DNA of 64,000 nucleotides, from assembly GCA_017450705.1 (NCBI GenBank), contig JAFSTC010000018.1, positions 1 through 64,000 on the forward strand, read 5' to 3'. Positions 14,864 to 23,104 of this stretch are shown one piece after another. A model generated the notes under the pieces. The model ran no database searches. It was given only the letters and a program-made list of their open reading frames with translations, and was not told where the DNA came from. Position 1 is the first letter of the stretch. The number at the start of each line of letters is the position of its first letter. The DNA comes from Lentisphaeria bacterium. GTDB lineage: Bacteria; Verrucomicrobiota; Lentisphaeria; Victivallales; Victivallaceae. A program made the position numbers and the translations under genes.

Positions 14864-17446
14864 ATGGAACAGCGTCCCTTACTCCTCAGGACCATTGTCG
14901 TCATCTTCGTGATGGTGCTCTTCGTGCTGGCGATGTATCCGCTGCGCGAACGCGACTACTATCAGGTCTTCGGCGAGATGCTCAAAGACAAAAACGATCC
15001 CGCCATGAAGGCGCTGGTCGACTCGGCCAAAGACCTGCAGAAGAAGGATCCCCAGCTCTTCCAGTCGCAGGCGCTGCTCCAGGCGGCCGACGCGAAGGGG
15101 ATCGATCTGACCGGCAAGGTCAAGGGCAGCGATCTTCAGGACAACCGCGACGTCATGAGTCTCATCCGCAAGAACGCCTCCGGGACCATCCGTCTCGGAC
15201 TGGACCTTGCCGGCGGCGTTGAGTTCTATCTTGAACTCGTTCCCGACGAGGAGCTTCTGGCGAAAATGAAAAAATCCGCCGGCGGCAGCGGCGAGAGCAG
15301 TGAAGAACTCAAAAGCCGGATGGCCAACGAGTTCGACCGCTACCGCGACGTCGCTATCGAGATCCTCCGCAAACGTCTGGAAGGTCAGAAGATCTTCGAG
15401 GCGGAGATCGCTCCCTCCGGCGGATCCTACGTCGCGCTCCGCGCGCCTGTCGTCGCCCGCGACGAAAAACTCAAGCTGCTCGACCTGATCAAGATGAGCG
15501 CCAAGCTCAACTTCCGGCTCGTCCACGAAAACAACAACGCGCTGATCCAGCGTTACCTCGCTGATCCTGCGAACTTCAAAGTGCCCCTCGGTTATGAACT
15601 GATGTCCACCAGCGAATTCCGTCCCGGCCGCGAGCCCCAGCAGAACTTCTTCCTCGTGGCCCGCCGTTCCGAGATGGACGGCAAGGGCGTCACCATGGCC
15701 ATGGCCACCAAGGATGAATTCGGTCAGCGCAAGATCGTGCTGCGGTTCAACCAGCAGGGCGCGGAGGATTTCGGCCGCGTCACCAGCGCCAACGTGGGAA
15801 GAATGCTGGCCATCGTGCTGGACGGCAAACTCTACTGCGCCCCCAACATCAATCAGGCCATCACGGGCAATGCCGAGATCTCCGGACACTTCTCCGAAGA
15901 GGAGGCCAAGAACATCGCCGACGCCCTCGTCAGCGGCAGTTTCCCCTTCCAGATCAAGGTCAACGCCGTGTTCGACACCGATCCCAAGCTCGGCGCGGCC
16001 AACGTGGCCAACGGCATCTGGGTGGGGATCCTCTCCATGGTCTGCGTCGCCATCTTCATGATCATCTACTACCGCCTCAGCGGCCTGATCGCCGTCGCGG
16101 CGCTGTGCCTCAACATCGTCCTCATTTTGGGCGCCATGGCGGCGTTCAACTGCACCCTGACGCTGCCGGGCATCGCCGGTATCGTGCTCACCATCGGTAT
16201 GGCGGTCGACGCCAACGTGCTGGTGTACGAACGGATCCGTGAGGAACTGGAACAGGGCAAGAAGCTCGTCCACGCGGTGAATCTGGGCTTCGAGCGGGCG
16301 CTTCCCGCCGTGCTCGACGCCAACATCACCACGCTGGTCACCTCCATCATCCTCATGAACGTGGGAACGGGCGCGATCAAGGGTTTTGCCGTTACGCTGA
16401 GCATCGGTATCCTCTCCAGTCTCTTCACCGCGCTTTTCGTGACCCGGCTCCTTTACGACTACCTTTTCCGGTTCACCGGATTCAATCACATCTACATGCT
16501 CGAGATCTTCCGCCGGACCAGCTGGAACTTCTTCGGCATGTGGAAGCGCAGTCTCATCGTCTCCGCCGCGTTCTGCCTGCTGGCCGTCTTTCTGCTGATC
16601 TACCGCGGGACGGGGGTCCTGGGCGTCGACTTCACCGGCGGCACGGTGGTCACGTTCAATTACGAAAAGCAGATCCCCCAGGAGAAGGTCGAGGCGGTCC
16701 TGCGGCAGGCTGGTTACAAGGAGCCCAGCGCCGTCTACAAGTTCAACATCGCCTCCCGCGATCAGGAGCGCAAACTCGAGATCCTCATCCGCGGCGATCT
16801 GACGAAGGGCAGCGTCAGCCAGAGCCCCAAGGACGCTCTTGCCGCCCTGCTCAACCAAAAGTTCCCCGAAGCCAAGCTGAGCGGCGGTCTTGAGAGCAGC
16901 ATCGGCGGTCTCATCGGCTGGGAGTTCACCAAGGCGGCCATCCGGGCGATCGTGCTCTCCATGATCGGCATCGGCATTTACATCGCGCTGCGCTACGAGT
17001 ACACCTACGCCGTCACGGGCGTGCTGGCTCTGGTGCACGACGTGCTGGTCGTGCTGGGCATCTACCTGCTCATGGGCCGGACCATTTCGCTCACCGTGGT
17101 CGCCGCGCTGCTGACGGTCATCGGGTACTCCATCAACGACAAGGTCGTCATCTTCGACCGCATCCGCGAGAACATCAAGCTCAAGAAGGCGCCGACCTTC
17201 CCGGAGATCATCAATCTCTCCGTCAACCAGACCCTCAGTCGGACCATGCTGACCAGTATCACCACGTTCATCGTGGTGCTGATCCTCTATCTCGGCGGCG
17301 GCGTGGCGATCAACGACTTCGTTCTCATCATGATGCTGGGCGTCGTTTTCGGAACGCTCTCCTCGATCTTCGTCGTCGCGCCGACGGTGGCCTGGCTTCA
17401 GGATGTCCGGGCCCGGCGTGCTTCACGCAGAGCGAAGAAAGCCTGA
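14864..17446 (+). CDS. secDF: SecDF protein-export membrane protein (fused SecD and SecF)
   Basis: SecD and SecF use the proton gradient to help pull exported proteins through SecYEG. Here both are one 860-residue chain. The SecD half has LGLDLAGGVEF near residue 110, a large periplasmic P1 region and six helices. The SecF half begins near residue 550, with GVDFTGGTVVTFN near residue 587, and ends in another set of helices and a basic tail. Fusion of SecD and SecF is known in several phyla. The start directly follows the yajC stop. Confidence 0.95.
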   Translation: MEQRPLLLRTIVVIFVMVLFVLAMYPLRERDYYQVFGEMLKDKNDPAMKALVDSAKDLQKKDPQLFQSQALLQAADAKGIDLTGKVKGSDLQDNRDVMSLIRKNASGTIRLGLDLAGGVEFYLELVPDEELLAKMKKSAGGSGESSEELKSRMANEFDRYRDVAIEILRKRLEGQKIFEAEIAPSGGSYVALRAPVVARDEKLKLLDLIKMSAKLNFRLVHENNNALIQRYLADPANFKVPLGYELMSTSEFRPGREPQQNFFLVARRSEMDGKGVTMAMATKDEFGQRKIVLRFNQQGAEDFGRVTSANVGRMLAIVLDGKLYCAPNINQAITGNAEISGHFSEEEAKNIADALVSGSFPFQIKVNAVFDTDPKLGAANVANGIWVGILSMVCVAIFMIIYYRLSGLIAVAALCLNIVLILGAMAAFNCTLTLPGIAGIVLTIGMAVDANVLVYERIREELEQGKKLVHAVNLGFERALPAVLDANITTLVTSIILMNVGTGAIKGFAVTLSIGILSSLFTALFVTRLLYDYLFRFTGFNHIYMLEIFRRTSWNFFGMWKRSLIVSAAFCLLAVFLLIYRGTGVLGVDFTGGTVVTFNYEKQIPQEKVEAVLRQAGYKEPSAVYKFNIASRDQERKLEILIRGDLTKGSVSQSPKDALAALLNQKFPEAKLSGGLESSIGGLIGWEFTKAAIRAIVLSMIGIGIYIALRYEYTYAVTGVLALVHDVLVVLGIYLLMGRTISLTVVAALLTVIGYSINDKVVIFDRIRENIKLKKAPTFPEIINLSVNQTLSRTMLTSITTFIVVLILYLGGGVAINDFVLIMMLGVVFGTLSSIFVVAPTVAWLQDVRARRASRRAKKA

Positions 17447-17453
17447 GGTGGAT

Positions 17454-17771
17454 ATGTTCGGCAATCTGGGTGAAATGGCCAAGATGATGTCCAAAGTCAA
17501 GGACATCCAGAGCGGGATCAAAAAACTCAAGAGCGAACTGGGGACTCTGGAGTTCTCCGCCACTTCCGCAGGCGGGCTCGTCAAAGCGACGGTTTCCGGC
17601 GATTTCACGGTGAAATCCATCGAGATCGCTTCCGCGGCGATGACTTCGGACTGCAACGTGGCCGCCGCGGTGACCGAGGCGGTCAATTCCGCCGTGGCCG
17701 CCGCGAAAATGACGATCCAGACGAAGATGGCCGAGATCTCCGGCGGCATTGACCTGCCGGGGCTTTTCTGA
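17454..17771 (+). CDS. ebfC: Nucleoid-associated protein of the YbaB/EbfC family
   Basis: The 105-residue protein starts MFGNLGEMAKMMSKVKDIQ, the usual amphipathic N-terminal helix, and has the family features GLVKATVSGDFTVKSIEI and a long C-terminal helix. These dimers bind DNA and are often encoded next to recR, as here. The start at 17454 is preferred because GAGGTG lies upstream of it; the open frame continues upstream only as overlap with the end of secDF. Confidence 0.92.
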   Translation: MFGNLGEMAKMMSKVKDIQSGIKKLKSELGTLEFSATSAGGLVKATVSGDFTVKSIEIASAAMTSDCNVAAAVTEAVNSAVAAAKMTIQTKMAEISGGIDLPGLF

Positions 17772-17785
17772 CGGGACGCGCGGTC

Positions 17786-18397
17786 ATGGGCGGTGGTTAC
17801 CCCGCAGCGTTGGAGTCTCTCATCGGCGAGCTGAAACAGCTCCCCGGCGTCGGGCGCCGGGGCGCGGAGCGGATGGCTCTGGCTCTTCTGGCCCGCCCCG
17901 CCGCGGAACTGGAGGCGCTGGGCGCGCTGATCGGGACTCTCCCCCGGACCGTGGGGCGCTGTCCCCGGTGCGGCGGGCTCTCCGAGGCCGACGCCGTGTG
18001 CGGCATCTGCGGCGATCCCCGCCGGGACGACTCTCTGCTGTGCGTGGTGGAAAACATGCCCCAGCTTTTCGCCGTCGAGGCCAGCGGCCACTTCCGCGGG
18101 CGTTATCTCGTCCTCGGCGGCAAGATATCTCCCCTGGATTCGGAGAACGGCGAGGGGCTCAATCTCCGCGGTCTCTGCGATTTGGTCGAGGCCGGAAACG
18201 TCCGGGAGGTCATTCTCGCCCTGAGCAGCGACGTGGAGGGCCGCGCCACCGCCGTCTTTCTGGCGGAACTTCTGGAAAAATATCCTGTCCGGGTGTCACG
18301 TCCCGCGCTGGGACTGCCCGCCGGAGCCAACCTGTCCTTCGCCGACGCCGCCACGATCGGTGCCGCGCTCCGGGGCAGGGTGGGCGTTCAGGACTGA
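17786..18397 (+). CDS. recR: Recombination mediator protein RecR
   Basis: RecR works with RecF and RecO to load RecA at gaps. The 203 residues have the right order: a helix-hairpin-helix with LKQLPGVGRRGAERMA, a four-cysteine zinc finger (C59, C62, C72, C75) and a TOPRIM domain (LCVVE, then the acidic LSSDVEGRATA). It lies 14 bases downstream of ebfC. Confidence 0.95.
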   Translation: MGGGYPAALESLIGELKQLPGVGRRGAERMALALLARPAAELEALGALIGTLPRTVGRCPRCGGLSEADAVCGICGDPRRDDSLLCVVENMPQLFAVEASGHFRGRYLVLGGKISPLDSENGEGLNLRGLCDLVEAGNVREVILALSSDVEGRATAVFLAELLEKYPVRVSRPALGLPAGANLSFADAATIGAALRGRVGVQD

Positions 18398-18423
18398 AAG
18401 AGCAAGGAACGGAAATCGGAAAA

Positions 18424-19884
18424 ATGAGCTGTATGAGTGGAAAAAAGGTGAGGACCCGCTTCGCGCCGAGTCCTACGGGATTCATGCACGTCGGAAATCT
18501 GCGTACGGCGCTGTACGCCTATCTGCTGGCCAAGTCGCAGGGCGGCGACTTCGTGCTGCGGATCGAAGATACCGACCGGGCCCGTTACGTCGAGGGCGCC
18601 GTCCAGGTGATCTACGACACGCTGGCCCGTGCCGGTCTGCGTCACGACGAAGGTCCCGACAGGCCGGGCGATTGCGGCCCCTACGTTCAGAGCGAACGCA
18701 GGGAGATCTACGGCAAGTACGCCGAAGAGCTCGTCCGGAAGGGCAGCGCCTACTACTGCTTCTGCGGCAAGCAGGAGCCTGCGGAGGAGGGGGATGAGTC
18801 CGTCACTGACGCCTCCGAGGTCTGTCCCTGCTGCGGCATGGATCCGGTGGAAGCGGCGAAACGCGCCTCATCCGGGGAGCCCTTCGTGATCCGGCAGAAG
18901 ATCGACCGGAGCGGCGTCTCCGTCTTCACGGACGCCGTTTTCGGCGAGATCACCATCGAGAACAAGGTGCTGGACGACCAGATTTTGCTCAAGAGCGACG
19001 GCATGCCCACCTACAACTTCGCCAACGTGGTGGACGATCATCTGATGGGCATCACTCACGTCGTCCGGGGGTCCGAATACCTTTCGTCCACGCCCAAGTA
19101 CAATCTGCTGTACCGGGCTTTCGGATGGGAGCTGCCGGTCTACGTGCATCTGCCGCTCATCATGGGCCGCAACGCGGAGGGGGAGATCTCCAAACTCTCC
19201 AAGCGGCACGGTTCCGTGAGCTTCGAGAATCTGCTGGCCGAGGGATATCTGCCGGAGGCCGTCGTCAACTATATCGCCCTGCTGGGCTGGTCGCCCAAGT
19301 CCGATCAGGAACTGTTTTCCCTCGAAGAGCTGGTGGAGCGGTTCGACGTCTCGGGGCTCAACAAATCCCCGGCCGTGTTCGACTACGGCAAGCTGCGCTG
19401 GATGAACTCCGAATATATAAAAAGACTGTCGCCCGAAGAATTTGCCGCGGCGGCGCATCCCTTTGCGGCCCTTCCGGAAAAGCTGGAGCCGGTGTGGGGA
19501 AAGATCGCGTCTCTGCTGCATCAGCGCACCGAGCTGCTCTCGGAGATCCCTCAAAAAATCGCGTTTCTCGCCGAACTGCCTTCCTACGAAACGGATCTCT
19601 TTTTCAACAAGAAAAGCAAGAGCTCGCCCGAGACGGCCAAAGCTGTCCTGGCGGAGCTTCTGCCCCGGTTCGAGGCGCTGGAGGAGATGGCCCGTGAGGC
19701 CGTGGGGAAGCTTATCGAGGACTATGCCGAGGCGCACGGCGTCAAACTGGGACAGCCCATGTGGGCGGTCCGGATCGCCCTATCCGGGCTTCCCGTCACG
19801 CCCGGCGGGCCCGGCGAGATCATGGAGATCCTCGGCCGCGAAGAGTCCCTGAAACGGCTCAGAGCGGCTCTCGAACGGCTGTAA
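18424..19884 (+). CDS. gltX: Glutamyl-tRNA synthetase
   Basis: The 486-residue protein charges tRNA-Glu, and perhaps tRNA-Gln if the organism uses the amidotransferase route. Class I motifs are FAPSPTGFMHVGNLRTAL (HIGH motif as HVGN) at residues 13-30 and KLSKRHG (KMSKS motif) near residue 258. Cysteine pairs YCFCGKQ and CPCCGMD between residues 115 and 140 resemble the zinc-binding insert of some GluRS enzymes. The start is the first ATG after recR; MSGKKV three codons later (18433) is an alternative. Confidence 0.95.
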   Translation: MSCMSGKKVRTRFAPSPTGFMHVGNLRTALYAYLLAKSQGGDFVLRIEDTDRARYVEGAVQVIYDTLARAGLRHDEGPDRPGDCGPYVQSERREIYGKYAEELVRKGSAYYCFCGKQEPAEEGDESVTDASEVCPCCGMDPVEAAKRASSGEPFVIRQKIDRSGVSVFTDAVFGEITIENKVLDDQILLKSDGMPTYNFANVVDDHLMGITHVVRGSEYLSSTPKYNLLYRAFGWELPVYVHLPLIMGRNAEGEISKLSKRHGSVSFENLLAEGYLPEAVVNYIALLGWSPKSDQELFSLEELVERFDVSGLNKSPAVFDYGKLRWMNSEYIKRLSPEEFAAAAHPFAALPEKLEPVWGKIASLLHQRTELLSEIPQKIAFLAELPSYETDLFFNKKSKSSPETAKAVLAELLPRFEALEEMAREAVGKLIEDYAEAHGVKLGQPMWAVRIALSGLPVTPGGPGEIMEILGREESLKRLRAALERL

Positions 19885-19912
19885 CGCGTTTTTTTTCGCA
19901 AAAAATCGGAAA

Positions 19913-19957
19913 AATATCGATATTCGGTTTGACTTTTCGCAAAACAGTCGTTAAAGT
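19913..19957 (+). promoter_or_regulatory. Promoter with upstream palindrome for the 251-residue protein
   Basis: TTGACT (19929-19934), a 17-base spacer and TAAAGT (19952-19957) form a good promoter. A perfect 12-base palindrome AATATCGATATT at 19913-19924 lies immediately upstream of the -35 and could be an activator or repressor site. Confidence 0.6.
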
Positions 19958-20025
19958 ATGTAACGGTGCAGGTTTATTTGTATCTGTGCCTGAAGCCAAA
20001 ATCCATATTTCAGGGAGGTATAAAA

Positions 20026-20781
20026 ATGGTAGCATTGTGGGTCATCGTTATGGCGGTCGGTCTTGTCGGAATGATCGTCTGCAGCAAGAAGCAGAAAACC
20101 AATCCGGCGATGCAGCCCGTCGGCATCCTTCTCTTCATCGTCGTTCTGATCGGCGCCGTCATGCTTCTCAAGTCCATGGACGTCTTCGGCGGCGGCAGCT
20201 CCTCGGTCCTCAACAGCGAGATGAGATTCGCCGAGTCCCGCGGCGTCAAGATCGCCAAGTACGTGGCCGGTATCGCCGGCGGCAAGGAAGTCCTCTTCAT
20301 CGTCGACAAGAACTACGAGCAGGGTGATCTGGGCAAGCGTGTCGTCGAGGCTCTCAAGAAGAACTGCGGCGGCACCCTCGTTCTCGACAGCATCCCCGTC
20401 CCGGCCGATGCCGAGGCCAACGGTACGCCCATCGAGGAATTCATGAAGGCTTCCCACATGGACGCCCTTCTGGCCAAGCACCCCAACGCCGCTGTCATCG
20501 TCAGCAACATCGGTCTGCCCCAGGATGCGGCCAAGATGGCTTATTTCAAGGCTCCCGCCGCGGCCCGTCCCAAGATGGTCCTGATGAACGCCGGTTTCGT
20601 CACCAATTTCGATTTCCTCAAGGCTCTGCAGAAGGGTGACATCGAGGCCGTCATCGTGACCAGCCCCAGCGCCAAGTATGACATCAAGGCCCCCGGCGAT
20701 CTGGACAAGGCCTTCGATATCCGCTACGTCCTGGTCACCAAGGCCAACGCCGACCAGTACAAGGATCAGCTTCCCCGTTAA
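20026..20781 (+). CDS. Unknown membrane-anchored protein, probably highly expressed
   Basis: I do not recognise this 251-residue protein. Two hydrophobic helices occupy about residues 2-19 and 31-48, separated by a short lysine-rich loop (SKKQKTNPAM). The remaining 200 residues form an alternating alpha/beta-looking soluble domain (KEVLFIVDKNYEQG, AAVIVSNIGLPQDA, PKMVLMNAGF, DIEAVIVTSP), reminiscent of Rossmann-like or periplasmic-binding folds. The start is chosen for an excellent AGGGAGGT site; an upstream in-frame start at 19966 has none. The gene has its own promoter and strong terminator. CGT, GTC and AAG codons are frequent, unlike the CGG-rich neighbours, which suggests high expression. 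Confidence 0.7.
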   Translation: MVALWVIVMAVGLVGMIVCSKKQKTNPAMQPVGILLFIVVLIGAVMLLKSMDVFGGGSSSVLNSEMRFAESRGVKIAKYVAGIAGGKEVLFIVDKNYEQGDLGKRVVEALKKNCGGTLVLDSIPVPADAEANGTPIEEFMKASHMDALLAKHPNAAVIVSNIGLPQDAAKMAYFKAPAAARPKMVLMNAGFVTNFDFLKALQKGDIEAVIVTSPSAKYDIKAPGDLDKAFDIRYVLVTKANADQYKDQLPR

Positions 20782-20811
20782 GCTGATTTCCCGAATACAG
20801 CGGAATGCGAG

Positions 20812-20840
20812 AAACTCCCGGTTCGTCCGGGAGTTTTTTT
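20812..20840 (+). terminator. Terminator of the 251-residue protein gene
   Basis: A 10-bp perfect stem AAACTCCCGG/CCGGGAGTTT (20812-20821 with 20827-20836), a five-base loop and a T-run make a standard intrinsic terminator. Confidence 0.9.
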
Positions 20841-20861
20841 TGACTTTTTTTCGTTTGCGCA

Positions 20862-20890
20862 TTGACTTCCCGCCGGAAACGGTATATAGT
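20862..20890 (+). promoter_or_regulatory. Promoter of the candidate small RNA / M20 leader
   Basis: TTGACT, a 17-base spacer and TATAGT predict transcription from about 20897-20898. That is exactly where the 5' strand of the long stem of the candidate RNA begins. Confidence 0.75.
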
Positions 20891-20897
20891 TTATACC

Positions 20898-20993
20898 AGA
20901 AAGCAGGTCGATCTCGGAACAAGATTATCATCGGGCTCTCTTTTGAGCTTATTGTTTTGTGTTTGCGCGAGATGTCAATCCTGCTTTCTTTTT
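20898..20993 (+). ncRNA. Candidate structured small RNA or attenuating leader
   Basis: The ends form a perfect 10-bp stem AGAAAGCAGG/CCTGCTTTCT (20898-20907 with 20980-20989). Inside it are ATCTCG/CGAGAT (20911-20916 with 20968-20973), AACAA/TTGTT (20918-20922 with 20952-20956) and an apical GGCTC/GAGCT hairpin around 20934-20949. A T-run follows the closing strand. A promoter places the start at the first stem base, so the predicted transcript is a rod of about 96 bases. No SRP RNA or tmRNA signature is present, and it is shorter than typical 6S RNA. It may be a free RNA or an attenuator for the amidohydrolase gene 54 bases downstream. Confidence 0.55.
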
Positions 20994-21046
20994 ATTGAGG
21001 ATCAGCGCCCGGATCGGGGCGTCTTTCATATCTGCCGGAGGTGAAC

Positions 21047-22195
21047 ATGCTTGATGTGGAAAATATTTTCGACGGTGTGACGGCTCTCCGTCATAAGCTG
21101 CACACGATCCCCGAGATCGCGGGGAAGGAGTTTCAGACCCAGAAGGCGATCCGCGCGTATATCAGCGATCTGCCGCTGGAAGTCCTGCCGCCTTTTCTCG
21201 AGACCGACACCGTCGCCTTTCTGCGCGGCGGAAGGGGGGAGGGGCCCAATGTGACCCTGCGGGCGGATATCGACGCCCTGCCGGTCACCGAGCAGACCGG
21301 AGCCGCTTTCGCTTCGCAGACCTGCGGCATGATGCACGCCTGCGGCCATGACGTCCACACTTCCATGCTGGCCGGCGCCGCGCGGATCCTGGCCTCCTGC
21401 CGTGAGGAACTCTGCGGGAGCGTCCGTTTCGTGTGGCAGCCGGGGGAGGAATGCGTGGCCATGGGCAAACAGCTGGTCGAAGCCGGCGCCATCGACGATC
21501 CTCTTCCGGACAGGATGACCGCGATCCATGTTGCGCCGGGAATCCCGCTGGGGACACTGGCGGTCAAATACGGGCCCATCATGGCGTCCAGCACCCACTT
21601 CAAGGTCATCGTGACCGGCAGGAGCGGCCACGGGAGCACCCCCTTCAAGGCGGCAAGTCCGATTTTGGCCGCCGCGGCGATGATCACCGATCTCCAGCAG
21701 ATCATTCCCAACAGGATCGATCCGCAGAACACCGCCGTTCTGAGTTTCGGCGTCTTCAAGGCCGGCGAGATCGAGAACGTCATCCCGGATCAGGCGGTCT
21801 TCGCCGGGACCATCCGGGCGCTGGATATGGAGACCGCGCGGACCGTGATGGAGTCCGTTCAGTCCATCTGCCGGAGCATGGCGGAGGCCTATCAGGTCAA
21901 AGCCGATTTCGACATCCATTACGCCTACCGGGTGACCTCCAACGACAAGGCTCAGACCGACATGGCGGTACAGGCCGCCGGGGAGGCGGGCGTTCCCGTG
22001 CAGTGGCTCGAGAAGGCCTCCATGGGCGCGGAGGATTTCAGTTATTTCCTCGACCGGGCCCCCGGGGTTTACGTCCGGCTCGGCGTCGGCGATGCGCCCC
22101 CGCTGCACAACAGCCGTCTTCTGCCTCCCGACGAGGTGATGAAGAACGGGATCAGGTATCTGGTCGCCTTCGCGCTGGACGCGCTGAAAAAATAG
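21047..22195 (+). CDS. M20-family metallo-amidohydrolase
   Basis: The 382-residue protein belongs to the M20 group of aminoacylases, hippurate hydrolases and N-acetyl-diaminopimelate deacetylases. Motifs are LRADIDALPV, the metal-binding MMHACGHDVHTSM, WQPGEECVAMG with the catalytic glutamate, GRSGHGSTP in the dimerisation domain and MGAEDFSYF near the C-terminus. The start is the ATG at 21047 because GGAGGT lies six bases upstream; a GTG at 21041 falls inside that site. It follows the candidate small RNA and converges on the channel gene with 15 bases between the stops. Confidence 0.9.
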   Translation: MLDVENIFDGVTALRHKLHTIPEIAGKEFQTQKAIRAYISDLPLEVLPPFLETDTVAFLRGGRGEGPNVTLRADIDALPVTEQTGAAFASQTCGMMHACGHDVHTSMLAGAARILASCREELCGSVRFVWQPGEECVAMGKQLVEAGAIDDPLPDRMTAIHVAPGIPLGTLAVKYGPIMASSTHFKVIVTGRSGHGSTPFKAASPILAAAAMITDLQQIIPNRIDPQNTAVLSFGVFKAGEIENVIPDQAVFAGTIRALDMETARTVMESVQSICRSMAEAYQVKADFDIHYAYRVTSNDKAQTDMAVQAAGEAGVPVQWLEKASMGAEDFSYFLDRAPGVYVRLGVGDAPPLHNSRLLPPDEVMKNGIRYLVAFALDALKK

Positions 22196-22210
22196 TCCAT
22201 TTCCGCAGGA

Positions 22211-23032
22211 CTACAGTTTTTTGCCGCAGTGGGGGCAGTAGGTCGGTTTTTCCTTGTCCCCGTCGTTTCCGGGGGCTGCCGTTTTCTTCTCCAGCAGTTC
22301 CATGAAGCCGGAACTCAAAATGCTGGTCGGCACGGCGACCATGCCGATGCCCATGATGGCGATGACCGCCCCGAGAAGCCGCCCGATGGCGGTGATGGGG
22401 TAGATATCGCCGTAACCCACCGTCGTCAGCGTCGCGACGGCCCACCACAGTCCCGAAAAGGCATTGGGGAATTTATCCGGCTGGGCGTCGTGTTCTGCGT
22501 AATAGATCAGCAATGAGGCGATGACCAGCAGAATGAGGACGAAAAAGACGGAGACGAGGATCTCCCTGTACTTCTTTTTGAAGACCTCTCCGATGGAGAC
22601 CAGCGCTTCGGAGTAGCGGTTGAGTTTGAAGACCCGGAGCAGCCGCACCAGACGGATGGCCCGGAGCCCCACCAGATCGATGGGCAGGAACATGGGCAGA
22701 TAGAAGGGTAATATGGCGACGAGGTCGATGACGGCCATGCCGGAGGTGACGTACTTCAGCCGGGCGCGGACCGGAGAGAGCTCCGGGTACAGCAGATTCG
22801 CCGTCCAGATGCGCAGAAGATATTCCGCCGTGAAAACGATGATCGACGCCCTCTCGAGCCCGTTCAGAAACCCTGTGGTCTCCCGCGAGATGTCGAAGGT
22901 CATGATGAAGACCGAGGCGATGCTGACGAAGATCAGCCCCATGATGAAGACGTCGAAAATCTTGCTGGCGACGTTTCCTTTCTCGGCCGGCTGGATGACG
23001 GAAAAGACGGTTTGTTTGATGCGAAGATACAT
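22211..23032 (-). CDS. Voltage-gated-type potassium channel
   Basis: The 273-residue membrane protein has a six-helix Kv-like layout. The S4 segment LRAIRLVRLLRVFKLNR carries arginines at three-residue steps. The pore loop has the selectivity filter TTVGYGDIYP near residues 202-211, followed by S6. The C-terminal tail ends PTYCPHCGKKL, a single CxxC knuckle that could bind zinc as a tetramer; that is inference. It has its own promoter at 23065-23093. Confidence 0.9.
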   Translation of the reverse strand: MYLRIKQTVFSVIQPAEKGNVASKIFDVFIMGLIFVSIASVFIMTFDISRETTGFLNGLERASIIVFTAEYLLRIWTANLLYPELSPVRARLKYVTSGMAVIDLVAILPFYLPMFLPIDLVGLRAIRLVRLLRVFKLNRYSEALVSIGEVFKKKYREILVSVFFVLILLVIASLLIYYAEHDAQPDKFPNAFSGLWWAVATLTTVGYGDIYPITAIGRLLGAVIAIMGIGMVAVPTSILSSGFMELLEKKTAAPGNDGDKEKPTYCPHCGKKL

Positions 23033-23064
23033 GGCGTGACGCTCCCCCTGTGTGTTCTGCCTAA

Positions 23065-23093
23065 AATATACCGCGGGAGAGAGGGAAATGCAA
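23065..23093 (-). promoter_or_regulatory. Promoter for the potassium channel gene
   Basis: On the minus strand TTGCAT, a 17-base spacer and TATATT lie just over 30 bases upstream of the start codon. Confidence 0.7.
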
Positions 23094-23104
23094 GAGGTGC
23101 GGTG

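Noticed and set aside
17749-18423. In-frame extension of gltX upstream to 17749
   Set aside because: It overlaps recR, is arginine- and glycine-rich nonsense, and the GluRS family begins at MSGKKVRTRFAPSPTG.
20898-20993. Signal recognition particle RNA or tmRNA at the candidate small-RNA locus
   Set aside because: The conserved SRP apical loop (GGAA tetraloop with the AGCA/CAGG symmetric loop) and the tmRNA acceptor features are absent on both strands.
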